DNA of 64,000 bases from Aquanectria penicillioides (lineage: Eukaryota; Ascomycota; Sordariomycetes; Hypocreales; Nectriaceae). How positions within the stretch are numbered: the first letter of the stretch is position 1; each line of letters starts with the position of its first letter. The notes beneath the pieces are model-generated. The model was not told where the DNA came from. It saw only the letters and a list, made by a program, of their open reading frames with translations, and made no database searches. Position numbers and translations under genes: made by a program. This document shows, in pieces, positions 45,343 through 57,117 of this stretch. Location of the stretch: positions 620,001-684,000 of the forward strand of contig PYIU01000009.1 of assembly GCA_003415625.1 (NCBI GenBank), given 5' to 3'.

Positions 45343-48300
45343 ATGGCTTCCAGCAACCGGCACTTCGACGACTCCGAGGAAGAGGACGACTTCAACCCTG
45401 CGCCCGCCGACATCTCCGACGAGGAACGGGGCGATGACGATGCGCCTCGCCGTTCGAATGCTCGCGGGAGCAGTCCTGCCCCTCGCGATGATGTGGATGA
45501 AGATGAGGATGGCGCGGACGAGGATGAAGATGATGGCCGCCGTCGCGGCAACGAAGATGATGACGATGACGACGAGGATGAGGATGATGACGACGAGGAT
45601 GATGTGCAACAGGTAAGTGACATCTGGGCTGAAATTCCCTCACCGAGAATGGCTGCCTCCGTCTCTGGGCTCCCTGCTGACTCTAAAAACGCGTAGGGCC
45701 ACCGTCGTAAGCGTCGTCGAGACAGGCGCAATGCTTTCTTTGATATCGAAGCCGAGGTAGACGATGAAGACGAAGCCGAAGATGACGAGAGGGATGGCGA
45801 AGAGATTGGCGACTTCATTAACGACAATGCCCACCCCGACGACATTGCCGAGAGTGGCCGCTTGGACGATCGAGGCCATCGCGAGCTCGACCGCCGCCGA
45901 GAGATGGAAGCCAGCATGGACGCAGAAAAACAGGCAGAAATTCTCCGACAGCGATACGGTAACCGCCGCTCTGCCAAGGGCTTTGGCGACGCGTCGGTTG
46001 TGCCCAAGCGCTTGCTTCTCCCTAGCGTGGATGATCCAAGCATTTGGGCCGTCAGGTGTAAGGAAGGCAAGGAGCGCGAAGTCATCTTCTCGATCATGAA
46101 GCGCATCGAAGAGCGCGCTGGAACCAAGGATGAGCTTGCAATCACTGCCGCTTTCGAGCGTGGAGGTATCGAGTCCGTCATGAAGGGATTCATCTACGTT
46201 GAGGCGCAGCGCCAGACGGATATTCTCAAGGGGTTGGATGGCATGATGAACGTCTACCCGCACTCCAAGATGATCCTGGTCGAGATCAAGGACATGCCTG
46301 AGCTCTTGCGTGTCACCAAGACCCCGACCTTGGAACCCGGTGCTTGGGTCCGACTCAAGCGTCCTGCGAAGCACAGTGGCGATCTAGCGCAGGTCCTCGA
46401 CGTTACTGAGAACGGCCTGGAGGCTAGGGTCCGGTTCATTCCGCGACTCGACTATGGCGTGCGCGATGATGCTTTGGCGGCGCTCACCGCTGATGGCAAG
46501 CGAAAGCGACCTTTCGGCAATGCTGGTCCCCGTCCACCGCAGAGACTCTTCAGCGAGGTTGAAGCCCGAAAACGCCATCCTCGCCACATCCAGGGCAACC
46601 CTACGACGAATACCTGGTCCTACATGGGCGAGGAATTTGAGAATGGTTTCCAGGTCAAGGATGTCAAGATCCAGCAGCTCACCGTCACTGACGTGAACCC
46701 AAGCCTGGAGGAGGTTACTCGATTTGCCTCCGGCGCTGAGGACGGCACTGAGAACCTCGATCTCAAGGCCCTGGCTGCTAGTCTCAAGGACAGCAACACT
46801 CTCGTTACCTACCTCCCCGGTGATATCATTGAGGTATACTCTGGTGAACAGCGAGGTGTCATTGGTAAGGCGACGAGTGTCCAGGGAGACATCGTCACCA
46901 TGTCCGTCACAGAGGGTGACCTTGCAGGTCAGACAATCGAGGTTCCTATCAAGGGCCTGCGCAAGCGATTCAGGCTTGGTGACCACGTCAAGGTCATTGG
47001 TGGCAGCAGATTCCGCGACGAAGTGGGAATGGTCGTCAAGATCTCTGAAGATCGCGTTACTCTCCTGACTGACCAGACCAACTCTGAGGTCACGGTCTTC
47101 AGCAAGGACTTGCGTGAGGCCAGCGATATTGGTGGACAAGGGTCTCTTGGCCAGTACGAACTCCACGATCTCGTTCAGCTCGACCCCACAACCGTCGGCT
47201 GCATCGTCAAGGTTGATCGCGAGTCTTTGGTTGTTCTCGACCAATTTGGAGACACCCGCCAAGTCATGCCTTCCCAAATCGCCAACAAGTTGCCCAAGCG
47301 CAAGCAGGCCGTTGCTGCTGACCGCAACGGCTCTGAGATCCGACTGGAAGACGTTGTAAAGGAGTACAGTGGCCAACAGCGACAGGGCAAGATTATCCAC
47401 ATCCACCGTTCGTACGTCTTCCTGCACACAAACGACAGTAAAGAGAACGCTGGTGTGTTTGTCACTAAGGCAGGCATGGTCAACACCATTGCGGCCAAGG
47501 GTGGCCGTGTTAATGCTGCTTCTTCTGGTCCTGATCTGAACGCCATGAACCCTGCGCTCAAGATCCACAAGAATGGCTCGGAGAACAAGCCTCAGCAGCC
47601 GGCCAAGATGTTTGGTCGAGACAAGGCAATTGACCAGACCGTTATTATCAAGAAGGGAGCTTACAAGGGCTTGTTGGGTATCGTCAAGGACACAACGGAC
47701 ACACACGCCCGTATTGAGCTGCACACCAAGAGCAAGACTGTCACTGTGCCTCGCGACTGTCTCAGCTTCAAGAACAAATTGACGGGAGCCACGATTGATA
47801 TCAATAGTCGTGGTGGCCGCGGCGGTCATGGAGGTGGCGGCCGAGGCGGTGGAGATAGAGTTCCAGGTTGGCAGGGAGGCTCTCGTACGCCAATGGCCGG
47901 TGGCAATGCGGATCGCGTCCCCGCTTGGGGATCACGAAGTAAGTTCGACCACGTTCTAGTCTGGAGATCGTTTTATACTAACAGTTTACAGCCCCATCAC
48001 AAAGCGGACGAACCCCAGCCTGGAAGGCTCAGGATATGTCTGGAGCCAGAACTCCGGCTTGGGCAGACGGATCCCGAACCGTCAACCCCTACGATGGCAG
48101 CCGCACTGCATATGGCTCAGGCTCTCGCACCCCTGCCTGGCAATCAGGAGCTCGAACCCCCGCTCCTGGAGATGCCTTTGGTGCTGGATCGCGAACTCCT
48201 GCTTATGGTGGAGGCGATAGCTGGGCATCAGGCTCCAAGACTCCTGCCTACGGCGCATCTGCTCCCACTCCGGGTGCCAGTGGAAACGACACATGGGGCT

Positions 48301-48632
48301 ACACTCCTGGAGCTTCTGGATCGTCTGGTGCCTATGACGCTCCTACGCCCGGCGGCGCTCTGCTCGGTGCGCCCACTCCTGGCGCGATGAATGCTCCCAC
48401 TCCCGGAGCCTACTCAGCCCCGACTCCTGCGGCCAACGCGCCCACTCCTGGCGGCGGATGGCAGGGCGGTTGGGGTGCCGACTCGGCTCCTACTCCCGCG
48501 GCTGGAGCTCCCACGCCGGCAGCAAGTGGATTTGCCAACTCCTACTACGGCGCTCCCACTCCGGCCGCCTATGGAGGCGAACCGGAGACCCCTGCTGCGA
48601 GCGGACCCCGGTACACGGATGATGACGATTGA
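45343..48632 (+). CDS. spt5: Transcription elongation factor Spt5
   Basis: Three exons: 45343-45612, 45697-47938 and 47992-48632 (introns 84 and 53 bp; phases 0 and 1); the product is 1050 aa. Spt5 with Spt4 forms DSIF, which clamps RNA polymerase II during elongation. Layout: an N-terminal acidic domain with long Asp/Glu runs (1-160), an NGN domain at about 195-300 ([21 protein letters not shown]...GFIYVEAQ), then several KOW modules (for example [73 protein letters not shown]). A Gly/Arg patch ([16 protein letters not shown]) precedes a C-terminal repeat region with SRTPAW/SRTPAY units and then about a dozen APTPGA/APTPAA units, substrates for Cdk9/Bur1-type phosphorylation in other species. 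It ends in an acidic YTDDDD. It is nuclear. Confidence 0.96.
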
Positions 48633-49360
48633 TCGACTAATTGAGTTGAGGGGGTAGTACTGGTCTCAGGAAAGATGCGAAGCTGCACAATGGCGTTTGG
48701 GAGAATTGTATAATAGAACCTACTTTGAACAGACAAACAGGCGTCTCCTTTTGGGGATGGGGTTGTGTTCTGTGTCTGACCAAAATGCATTCAGGGTCAA
48801 TTAGCTGGTGTGACAAGTGGTCTCTGGGAGAAGTGGTCAGAATGTGAGGCCTTGAATCAGTTTAGATGTCAAAAATAGCAATCGAATATTTGAAAAGAAG
48901 CGCCAAGGGCTTGTTTATCGGCTTTATGCATCGTCGTTTCTGAGTTCTGGTGTTCCAATGAGACGCATGGATTGACGCCCGTGAATTGCCGGTGCTTATC
49001 GATATGACGACCCTCGGTCCAAGCAACTCCAAAAAAAGTTGGGCAGCTCCAATTACTACTCATCTTTCCACGAAGCGACAGCTCTCCCGGCAGCCATTTG
49101 CGCGCTTCTCCAGCCAGATACTTGCTTGACTTGGCAACTTGTTTGGCCAATTGGCCCCTCAAGCTCTTATAGCCGTCTAAACCTCTACAATATGGCTTCC
49201 GTTCCACGACTTCAGCGCATGCTGCTCGCGCGCATCGATCGAGTCTCACCCTCAATCCGACCCTCCCCGTGCGATCAGCTTCGACGAACGCCTCAAGACG
49301 CGCCGCTCCCTCCTCTAAACCCCCACAACTACCCCGCGCAGCCGTGAGGCCTTGAGCAAG
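48633..49360. other. Intergenic: spt5 3' flank and promoter of small TM protein gene
   Basis: About 730 bp. A short upstream frame at 49193-49345 (MASVPRLQRMLLARI...) ends just before the next start codon. It could be an upstream ORF in the leader of the small TM gene, but it has no recognisable domain. Confidence 0.45.
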
Positions 49361-49784
49361 ATGTCAGGAGTCGTCCGCGTGCCGCCCGCATCCGCCTCCA
49401 AACAAGCCCCGGTAGCAGCCGCCCCAGCCGCTCCCACTTCAAACCAGGACGCCATCCGCGCCGCCGAGGTGCGAGAGCGGGCTCTGCGTGCTGCCCGTCT
49501 GCGGCGCGCCAAGCAGCGCGAGGACGAATCGGTTGAGGAGGGGAAGAGGAAGGAGGCCGAGAAGGATTACAAGAAGCGGTACGACACGGCGGCGCGCAAG
49601 TGGGTTTCGAGCATCATTGCGCTGCCGATTTTCTTCGTGACGAGTTATTACCTCTTTGACCGACGTGAGTTCCCCCGGATCCCCGGCTCGGTGCCGTGTG
49701 CTTCTTGCTTTGCTAACTAGGACGCGATGGACAGTGGTACTTAAAAATGAGCAAAAGGTGATGCCCAGAGCAGATGACGAATAA
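49361..49784 (+). CDS. Small single-membrane-span protein, function unknown
   Basis: Two exons: 49361-49664 and 49735-49784, with a 70-bp phase-1 intron; the product is 117 aa. Residues 1-30 are Ala/Pro-rich and polar. Residues 35-80 form a highly charged helix (REDESVEEGKRKEAEKDYKKRYD). One hydrophobic helix follows at about 85-102 (WVSSIIALPIFFVTSYYLFD), then a short tail LVLKNEQKVMPRADDE. I chose the acceptor at 49734 because it gives this tail and lies a normal distance from the branch point gctaac. The nearer AG at 49720 is only a few bases from the branch point and would give a different basic tail. A mitochondrial inner-membrane or ER location is plausible from the tail-proximal helix but is inference. 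No named domain is recognised. Confidence 0.7.
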
Positions 49785-50572
49785 ATGCCCACGGATGAAT
49801 CGTCACAAGCGTCCAGCGCCGCTGACTACAGCACATGGTAGTGCCATAGATTAGCTGAGGGCTGGGGCATTCGCCGCAAGCTGGGTATTGCTGCATCACG
49901 GGTTTTGTGAGCAGGATGCCCCTTGCAACACAGCGTTGACTCTGGTTGGTCTCGGAGTTGAACTCTGAAGGACCCAACGCCCACAGGAAAGAAAAGGGTT
50001 TGTGGTTCACGCAGCAACGTAAAGAAGCTTGAATATTCAAGCTTCGGCCGCTTCAAGAAGGGCCAAGCCCTGCACCTGTAGGAAGCCCTGCTCGCGGTGC
50101 ACACCTCACAAATCTCCTTCATCACGGCTTTGCCCTTCTTGGACGAAGCCGAATGGCTGGGATAATCTCGAGAGGACTGTAAGATATAGACACCTTGAAT
50201 TGTGCTTCCTCATATAATTTGACCTCTTTTGTATTTGGGGAGCCAGCGTTACGAACCTGGACAACATCTGTGGATAGATTTTGTAATCAAAGATGCATAG
50301 GTCTCACTTTTCAAGAACAGTTAGTTCTGAATCTGGGTGAAGGAAGCAGGGGTGATAGGGACGAGATACTGTAGCTAAAAAGAAATTAATAGCAAGACCC
50401 TTTGAAGCCTTGCAACCTAGCAATCATGAAATGGTATCTAAAGCCTCACGGCCAATGCTATCTAGACTATCTACGTTATATGTCGACTTAATCCGACCAA
50501 TACCTAAAACACTGCCCAGTTCAAATTACATCAGAACCCTTGAGTCATATCACATCATCAAATATCACAACC
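49785..50572. other. Convergent intergenic: 3' ends of small TM gene and amino-acid permease gene
   Basis: About 790 bp. AT content rises towards the right. No coding frame is supported. Confidence 0.45.
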
Positions 50573-52367
50573 CTACATATATCGGAGCTTGGTTGCCGCC
50601 GTCCCGTCTCCCAAGACATGAGTCTCTTCCTCCAATCTATAACCCCGCCACCGAGGGATGGCAATCGTCCACAAGTACCAATAGATGATACCGATAATGA
50701 ATCTGTGATATTCGCGATTAGACGAAGAAGGAAGAGGAGAACAGCCGGTAGCACTTACATCGTTACTCCCACAATTGCGTATGTGGCATAAAACAAGCCA
50801 TTGTCTGGGCGATTAGGAGGGCGGAAGAATGGCGCTGCGAGGAGCGCGATGGCTAGTATAATCTTGATGAAGATTGCCGGTGTCCATGCCCTGAATGGTC
50901 TCTTGAGGTCAGGTTGTTGGATCCGCAGCTTTAACAGGCCGATTGCCACAGCAAGGGCAACGAGTTCACCTGCATACCCCTCAACTTCAAGAATGAAAGA
51001 GTACGCAGCACCGGAAGGAGGCAAGACGATGACAAGAAAAGAGGGTATGTAGTTGACAATGAAGCCACCCAACGGAGAGCCGAAAGGGCGGGAAGAAGAA
51101 AGCACATTGGAGAAAGGGAGAAAGCCTTGTCGAGCGATTTCTTGTTTGATTCGGGCCTGGGTTTCAGTCAATTGTTGGACGCTAACCCTTGGATTTAATC
51201 ATCATCTCACGAGTTACTTACCACTGCAAAAGCAACGACCATGACGTTTCCGAACGCCGAGAGGGCCACTGCGAGAGGCAGAATCCTCTTGCCAACGTTT
51301 TCCCCAAATAGGCGCTCAAAGAAGAGCGCAGCGACGAGCTCCCCGCTATCTCGGATCTCGTCGATCGGAACGACAAGGAAATAGGCGACGTTGATGAGAA
51401 AGTACATGCTGCATGCGGTGGCGAGCGCTGTCAGGGCGACTGACCGTAGAGTCCGGACGGGATCCTTGACCTCGTTTAGGACGTTGCTGACGTTGTCGAG
51501 CCCGGCGTATGAGTAAAAGACCTTGAATAGAGATGTTGATATAACGCCCCAATTCCAAATGCTATCCTCCCACAGATGGTCCCATGATAGCTGATTCCTG
51601 ATTTCGATGATGGATTCGGTGGCTGGGCGAAACAGGACGACGTAAATCCCTGATGAGATCATGAAGATGATGACCCCAATCTTTATCCAGCCCAAAACGT
51701 TCTGGATCTTGATGCCTGTCCTGGGGAACACGCCGTGTATCAATGTTACTGCCGTAAGAAGCCCGACAGCCAAACCTTTGGATAGGAGGTCACTGGCATC
51801 GTGCACCCCGATGGCGAAGAGCACATAGCGACTGAAGACAACGCAGTTACTCGCCGTGAAGTTGAGGAACACCGCATACAAGGCATAAAGTGTCGAGGCT
51901 AGAAGCCGGGGCCATCGATACGTAAACTCGAGATAAACCTTGTTTCCGCCGGACCGTGGGAGCATACATCCGTACTCAAGGGCCACGGAGAGGCCGCACG
52001 CTGCGATGATAGCTCCGACAACCCACAGGGAAAGCGAAAGACCAACGCTCCCTACAGACTGTGCGATGGCACCCGGAGTAGCGAAGATGCCACTACCAAT
52101 CACTCGCGATATCGCTAGGATGTAGGCACTCTTCCATGTGAGGGTTCGGCCAAGATTTGATGTCTCTGGAAGAACGTCGTCGTCGACAGAGCGAGAGGGT
52201 TGTGTATCGCCGGCGCCTATCTGGCCTTCTTCAAGAGAGCTTGTTGATGATGTTTGGATGCGACCGGCATCTTTGTAAAGGCTCGAACTGGACGGGTTCC
52301 GCTTTACTGCTGGGAGCAACGGGCGCAGCTCCGGATCTGCAGCGGCTTGGCGGCTGTTGGCGGCCAT
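50573..52367 (-). CDS. Amino-acid permease, Mup1-like (LAT/APC superfamily)
   Basis: Three exons on the minus strand: 52367-51222, 51156-50759 and 50702-50573 (introns 65 and 56 bp; phases 0 and 2); the product is 557 aa. A ~85-residue hydrophilic N-terminal tail leads into TM1 with SRVIGSGIFATPGAIAQSVGS, the substrate-binding GSGIF motif of APC carriers. Further landmarks: ALEYGCMLPRSGGNKVYLEFTY (TM3), VFYSYAGLDNVSNVLNEVKDP (TM6-7), LPFSNVLSSSRPFGSPLGGFIVNYIPS, and RPFRAWTPAIFIKI. About 12 TM helices are expected. The Mup1 branch imports methionine and cysteine in yeast; the exact substrate here is inference. Exon 3 adds a final hydrophobic segment (FIIGIIYWYLWT) and a cytosolic tail, completing the family's usual length. 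It sits beside the enzyme genes at 53-64 kb. Confidence 0.9.
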
Positions 52368-53571
52368 CTTGATGTCAAGAATATCTCCAGTCAGCCTATG
52401 TGTAATACGCAACGTTTGACAACGCAGGATAAGAACGGGACACGATCATTCTTATTGTTTATGTCCCCTGTCGATGCTTATGCCCTCCTGGGCGCAGACG
52501 CAAGACACCAGAGTGCTCCATGGCTTGTGATGGGCCAGGCTGCGGCTTCGTCAGGTGTGATGCGGATTGCGCGATTGATTCCGAGTGGAGGGGTGGGCAA
52601 TCTTGCCAACGTGAACCACACACACCCAAAATCAAGCCCCTCAGACGACTGCTAAGGGAAGAATGTCGTTGGCCAGGAGAGGTATCCATCTCAGATATTT
52701 CTTATGTGAAGTCAGCAAGCGTGGTTATCCCTAGTAATGTTGTGCTCCAGAAGCTGACTATACTTTAGGGGTGTGGCGAACCCATAGGATCTAGATAGTT
52801 AAGCGAGAAGGGGCCCAAAGATGGGCATTAATAAGCGTGATTCAACACTCTGAAATAACGGCACTAATATTGGTCGATATATGCGTTGCTGGTATTATTT
52901 TGGTGCTCAAGATACTGCTACGTCATGGGTGCCTCTAATTCTGATGTGACAAATGAGCTGTGAGGATTGTCATCGAGTGAGCGAACTTGCGACCAATTTC
53001 ATCAACAGCATCTATATCGCATTTTAGAGACGCTCTATGAGATATGATCGATTAGTATTACCGATCCCTTTTGGCTGTTTGTAACTGCTATACAGCCTTC
53101 GCAGAAGAGCGATCATGGCTGGCTCATGTAACGTATGCACATGTGAAGGCGGCTGCAATGTGCATGATAGAGAGACACTGACCATTTTGGGTAGTCAACG
53201 AAGGTCTGAGGACAGCAGTATCTTTCTATAACGGAAAATTTCCACATGCACGTTGAACGGATGAACACTTATTGAATCAAGAAGCACCAAAGTCCACGAG
53301 ATTCTTATAGTTTCGACTCGTATTGCTTCTGCCAGAGTCTACTCGGGAGCGGCGGGCGGGGGCTCAAAAATAGGGCGTCGAATGACACCTTCATGTTGAT
53401 TCAGCGTGACCTACTAGGCTAGTGGGTCCAGCGCCATCTCGTAGAGGGCTATAAAGTCAGACCAACCCTCCAGTTTTAGCGCTATATGCAAGCGCTTGCC
53501 GTCTCAGCTGCAACACCACGTATTAATTCGCCTGACATTGGGATTTTCTTCAAGCTTGTGTTTGAATAGCA
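52368..53571. promoter_or_regulatory. Divergent promoter region (permease / methyltransferase)
   Basis: 1.2 kb between divergent start codons. No coding frame is convincing. The segment around 52780-53300 is AT-rich. A tataaag-like element (ctataaagtcag) lies near 53450, about 120 bp upstream of the methyltransferase start. Confidence 0.5.
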
Positions 53572-54569
53572 ATGGAAGCTCCAAATCAAGAACCTCCAGG
53601 GCGGCTTATTTCACATTTCTCCAACAGGTCAGTCTCATTCCTCTTGATCGAGTACGGCCACTTTTGACCCCAACAGAGCCCTTGAACAACAGACTCAAGG
53701 CTGGTCAGACCTGTGGGAGTCCGATGAGAGTGATCTATGGGACCGAGGAATGCCCTCACCGGCGTTGATAGACTTTATCGAGTCACAACCAGAGTTGCTG
53801 CGCCCTCCTCAAGATGGACGGCGACTCCGAGCTCTCGTGCCTGTATGTTGTGTTGATCAACCTGGCTCCTAAAGCTAGTTCGGTAACGGAGAAATTATCT
53901 ACTGACAATGAATAGGGATGTGGGAGAGGATATGACGTGGCCATGCTGGCTTTGCATGGTTTTGATGTGTACGGCCTCGAGGTGTCTGAGAAGGGAGCAG
54001 AAGCAGCACGGGAATACACATCTTCACAATTGGCCGAACCCAGTCAAAATAATTTCAATGAAAAGGAACAGTGGTCTATGGGCGAACCAGGGGCTGTGGA
54101 AATAATAACTGGCGACTTTTTCAAGAGGGACTGGGAAAAGTCTTTTCAGGACGCCACCGATGGCTTCGATCTCATTTATGACTACACGGTACGTGAATCC
54201 ATTCTACCACAATTCCGGAAAGATTTGTAATTAATTTGATCCTGGGAATAGTTTCTATGCGCGCTTCCTCCTGGGATGCGGCAAGATTGGGCTCGGCGAA
54301 TGAACCAACTCTTGGCAACATCTGGAGTCCTTATATGCCTTGAATTTCCAATGTACAAGGACCTCAGGTCTACGGGGCCTCCGTGGGGACTTCGAGGCGT
54401 TCATTGGAACATCCTAGCACAAGGTGAAGATGGAATGTTGACTGAACCCGGGGAAGAGATTGAATCTGGCTCCGGGGCCTTCCAGAGGGTACTCTATTTT
54501 AGCCCGCCGCGGTCCTACAAAAATGGTAAGGGGACTGATATGATGAGTGTATGGAAACTGAGAAGTTAG
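53572..54569 (+). CDS. SAM-dependent methyltransferase, TPMT/thiol methyltransferase type
   Basis: Four exons: 53572-53627, 53677-53842, 53916-54188 and 54252-54569 (introns 49, 73 and 63 bp; phases 2, 0 and 0); the product is 270 aa. The N-terminal WSDLWESDESDLWDRGMPSPAL matches the entry segment of fungal thiopurine/thiol S-methyltransferase-like proteins. The SAM-binding motif I, ALVPGCGRGYDVAMLA (about 71-86), is created by the second splice. Motif II GLEVSEKGAEAAREY, the acidic pocket IITGDFF, and DLIYDYTFLCALPP follow in order. The late segment VLICLEFPMYKDLRSTGPPWGL and the closing MMSVWKLRS complete the fold. Relatives methylate thiols, halides or selenium/tellurium compounds; the substrate here is unknown. 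Three of four exons are too short to be noticed alone. It runs in the opposite direction from the SDR-to-decarboxylase set. Confidence 0.88.
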
Positions 54570-54686
54570 TCATTTCTGAACTGTAAAAACAAAGATTGAA
54601 TCATGGTATCGAAACTCCGACTGCATCTAGTCTCCCGATTTGTTTTTTGCCCATTGATCTCCCGAGCACACATGAAGGGTTGGATT

Positions 54687-55283
54687 TCATCCCCAGACGC
54701 CTGGATAACCCCAGAACTTTCCCCAATTACTTATTTCCGATGCTTTGATGCCATCGTTATCTATAATATCTAGATTCGCTCCTGCCGATCCCAATAGGAG
54801 GGTTATTTCGACGTGACCGAAGCGGCGCGCGAGATGAAGGGCGGTCCAGCCGTGGAAGCCTTGTGCGTTTATTGTAGCCCCAGCCTCGATCAATGAGCTC
54901 GCTACCTCCACATAACCGTATCGAGCCGCTAGCATCAGTGGTGTCCAATCTTGCATCACTTTCCGTGAAGGATCAGCTCCACAGCTCAAGAGCGTCTCAA
55001 CGCAGACTAGGCAATTTTTGCGTGTGGCTAGATGCAAGGCTGTTTCTCCGTGGCGGTTTATCCTATGAAGTGGTGGGTGAAATTCGAGAAGAGAGGAAAG
55101 CCATCCATGCTTGCAGCGTGATACTGCATTGTGAAGGTATGGAGCTGGGTAGCCGTAGTTCTTCATCTCCATGACGATTTTCCTGAAGACGTAGGGAATG
55201 CATAAATCGTTGAAATGGTGACATGTTTCTCGGAGCCTCAGGAGTTCGGATTTGTCAAGAATCTCACAAATATTAGCTGCCAT
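54687..55283 (-). CDS. F-box-like plus ankyrin-repeat protein (N terminus uncertain)
   Basis: The open frame codes 198 aa from an ATG at 55283. Residues 1-30 (ANICEILDKSELLRLRETCHHFNDL) look like the latter two thirds of an F-box; the usual LPxE start is missing, so an upstream exon may exist. Residues 75-195 hold three ankyrin repeats: HGETALHLATRKNCLVCVETLLSCGADP, DWTPLMLAARYGYVEVASSLIEAGATIN, and GWTALHLARRFGHVEITLLLGSAGANLD. The protein is shorter than most fungal F-box/ankyrin proteins. It could be a substrate adaptor for an SCF ligase or a truncated copy of a larger ankyrin gene. The stop is only 117 bp from the methyltransferase stop (convergent). Confidence 0.7.
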   Translation of the reverse strand: MAANICEILDKSELLRLRETCHHFNDLCIPYVFRKIVMEMKNYGYPAPYLHNAVSRCKHGWLSSLLEFHPPLHRINRHGETALHLATRKNCLVCVETLLSCGADPSRKVMQDWTPLMLAARYGYVEVASSLIEAGATINAQGFHGWTALHLARRFGHVEITLLLGSAGANLDIIDNDGIKASEISNWGKFWGYPGVWG

Positions 55284-56226
55284 AGAACCTCACCTTACAA
55301 AGGATTATAGAGGCTAGATACCTTTAAAACTAGATGTTGAATCTCTAATGGTATTTCGATCAGAAGTTTACACTCCATGATGAAGTCGTGGGCCACATTT
55401 ACTAACATGTGTGGTTAGGATTGAGGGTGACGCGTTGGAAGTGAGCACGGCTTGGATCGTGGCGCATTTTTCCCAACTTCTTAGCCTATATTGTTTCCAA
55501 CGTCAGCAAGGTTGCCATTGTACTGGTTACATGGCACCACTTAAGGCGTTCTGCGAATAATTCCCATTCAAAGCACCCCGTAAGCAACGTTTGACCTGCC
55601 CATGTGTCTGTCCATCAAGCGGGGTATCAGACGCGAATGAAATGCGAGCGCTGCATCACACTCTGTAGGACAGCGGATGTCAGATTTGCATTTGTAGGGT
55701 GTTTTTTTGACACTAGAGAAAGGGGTTGGAAACTTGACTGAGATGTTGAACACTTATGGTTGATTAAATCCAAGTTTGCTACGGGTTTGATAAATTAGTT
55801 CACTGTTGAGAATGAGAGATAAAGGTTTGTTGATCCTCCAAGTACATGACGTTGTACATTAGTCGAGGTGTCCAATACAAAGGCAGTGAGTTTCAGGATA
55901 AGTTCTCGGGAGATTTAAGTCATGGACCCTCTCGGGTGAGTTTGAGGAAAGACGTTGACGAAGGTCGATCGGAGGGCACAAGAGCACTAATTGCAACGCA
56001 AAGAACGACACTCAAGACCAGTTGACAAACAAAGGAGGTAGCAGTTAAGCAATATAGAAATTTTTCAAAAGAAAGCAGAATCGACTTTATTGTAGTAAAT
56101 ACGAGTCGTTGTTAATACAAAAATAAGCGCCTTTTCTATTTATTTTTCATTCTGTTATATATATCAGATTGCTGTCATGACCTTTGGTGTTTGGTTTTTG
56201 GAGTTATTGTTCCTACATTATATGAG
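55284..56226. other. Intergenic, AT-rich, upstream of ankyrin gene and downstream of SDR
   Basis: 943 bp, AT-rich from about 56040 onward (T/A tracts, atatatat near 56157). No supported gene. Short open frames have no motifs. Possibly decayed sequence plus the SDR 3' UTR. Confidence 0.45.
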
Positions 56227-57117
56227 TTACGAATCATAGCTTATCAGTCCATCAATCGTTCCGACGTGCAGTCCCCCCGTGATAGGAATATCTGCAGCAG
56301 TTGTGAGAGGAGATGCATCACTCAAAAGATAGATGACTGCTCCAGTCAAGTCATTCTGGGTGCTGAGCCGCTGCATAGGAGGGGCCAGCCACATCTGCTC
56401 TCCCTCGCGTTTACTCTTCATCGCCCTCACATTTCTCGTCATGTCTGAATCCACAAAGCCTGGCGAGATGGTGTTGACACGAATCTTGTGGGGTGCCAAC
56501 TCAACAGCCAAAACCTTTGATAGCATCAATACCCCGCCCTTGGACGCGTTGTAGGCAGCCATTCGATATCCAGGCAATGCAATGTGAGCAGACTGCGAGG
56601 CAATCAGGACCATGCTTCCGCCTGTACCCTGCTTGATCATCTGTTTGGCCGCTAGCTGAGCAGCGAAAAATGTTCCTCTCACCTAATGTACGTTAGCATA
56701 CTCAGTATGAAATATGACCATGATGGTTACAATTGAGTTACTCACGTTAATGTTCTGAATCCGTGTGAATTCATCCCAGGTTTGATCCACAAACGGCTTG
56801 TCAATGGCAATCCCCGCGGCAGGCACTAGGCCGTCGATGGAACCCAGTTCTTCAATGGCCTTGGCGAAGGCTGAGTTGAGACTATGCTCGTCCGTAACGT
56901 CGGTCTGGATGTAAATGGTCTTGCCTCCGTACTTGGAGCTCAGGGCCTCAAACTCGGGTACTGGTTTGGCCTGAATATCCATCACAGCTACGTTTCCTCC
57001 CATCTCACAGATTGCGCGCGTGACCGCGAATCCAATGCCCTGAGCTCCTCCGGTGACGACATAGTTGCGCTTGCGCAACTCGAACATGGGGCGAACATCC
57101 TGCAGTGCGTCGGCCAT
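56227..57117 (-). CDS. Short-chain dehydrogenase/reductase (classical SDR)
   Basis: Two exons on the minus strand: 57117-56746 and 56682-56227, with a 63-bp phase-0 intron; the product is 275 aa. The cofactor loop TGGAQGIG is at residues 22-29, followed by Asp after beta-2 (VAVMDIQ), which suggests NAD(H) preference. The catalytic triad is Ser155 (SQSAHIALPG), Tyr168 and Lys172 (YNASK). The usual NAG motif reads AAG (VPAAGIAIDK). RVNTISPGFVDSDMTRN and ...DIPITGGLHVG are typical of the C-terminal half. It oxidises or reduces an alcohol/ketone or a dihydrodiol; the substrate is unknown. It is the last of four enzymes transcribed leftward in series, and its promoter has two CCGGAATGG repeats 11 bp apart (57293-57312). 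Confidence 0.93.

Noticed and set aside
45243..46193. 316-codon Ser-rich frame opposite the spt5 acidic N terminus
   Set aside because: Poly-Ser arises from the complement of Asp/Glu repeat codons. It is a low-complexity shadow that also crosses the spt5 intron.
46384..47829. 481-codon open frame opposite spt5
   Set aside because: Antisense shadow of the spt5 KOW region. The pattern follows spt5 codon bias and there is no independent domain or promoter signal.
55284..55378. Possible first exon of the F-box/ankyrin gene (ATG 55378 to donor at 55321, encoding ...IPLEIQHLVLK)
   Set aside because: The peptide looks F-box-like and the donor GTATCT is acceptable, but the only nearby acceptor joins it one base out of phase, so I did not extend the gene.
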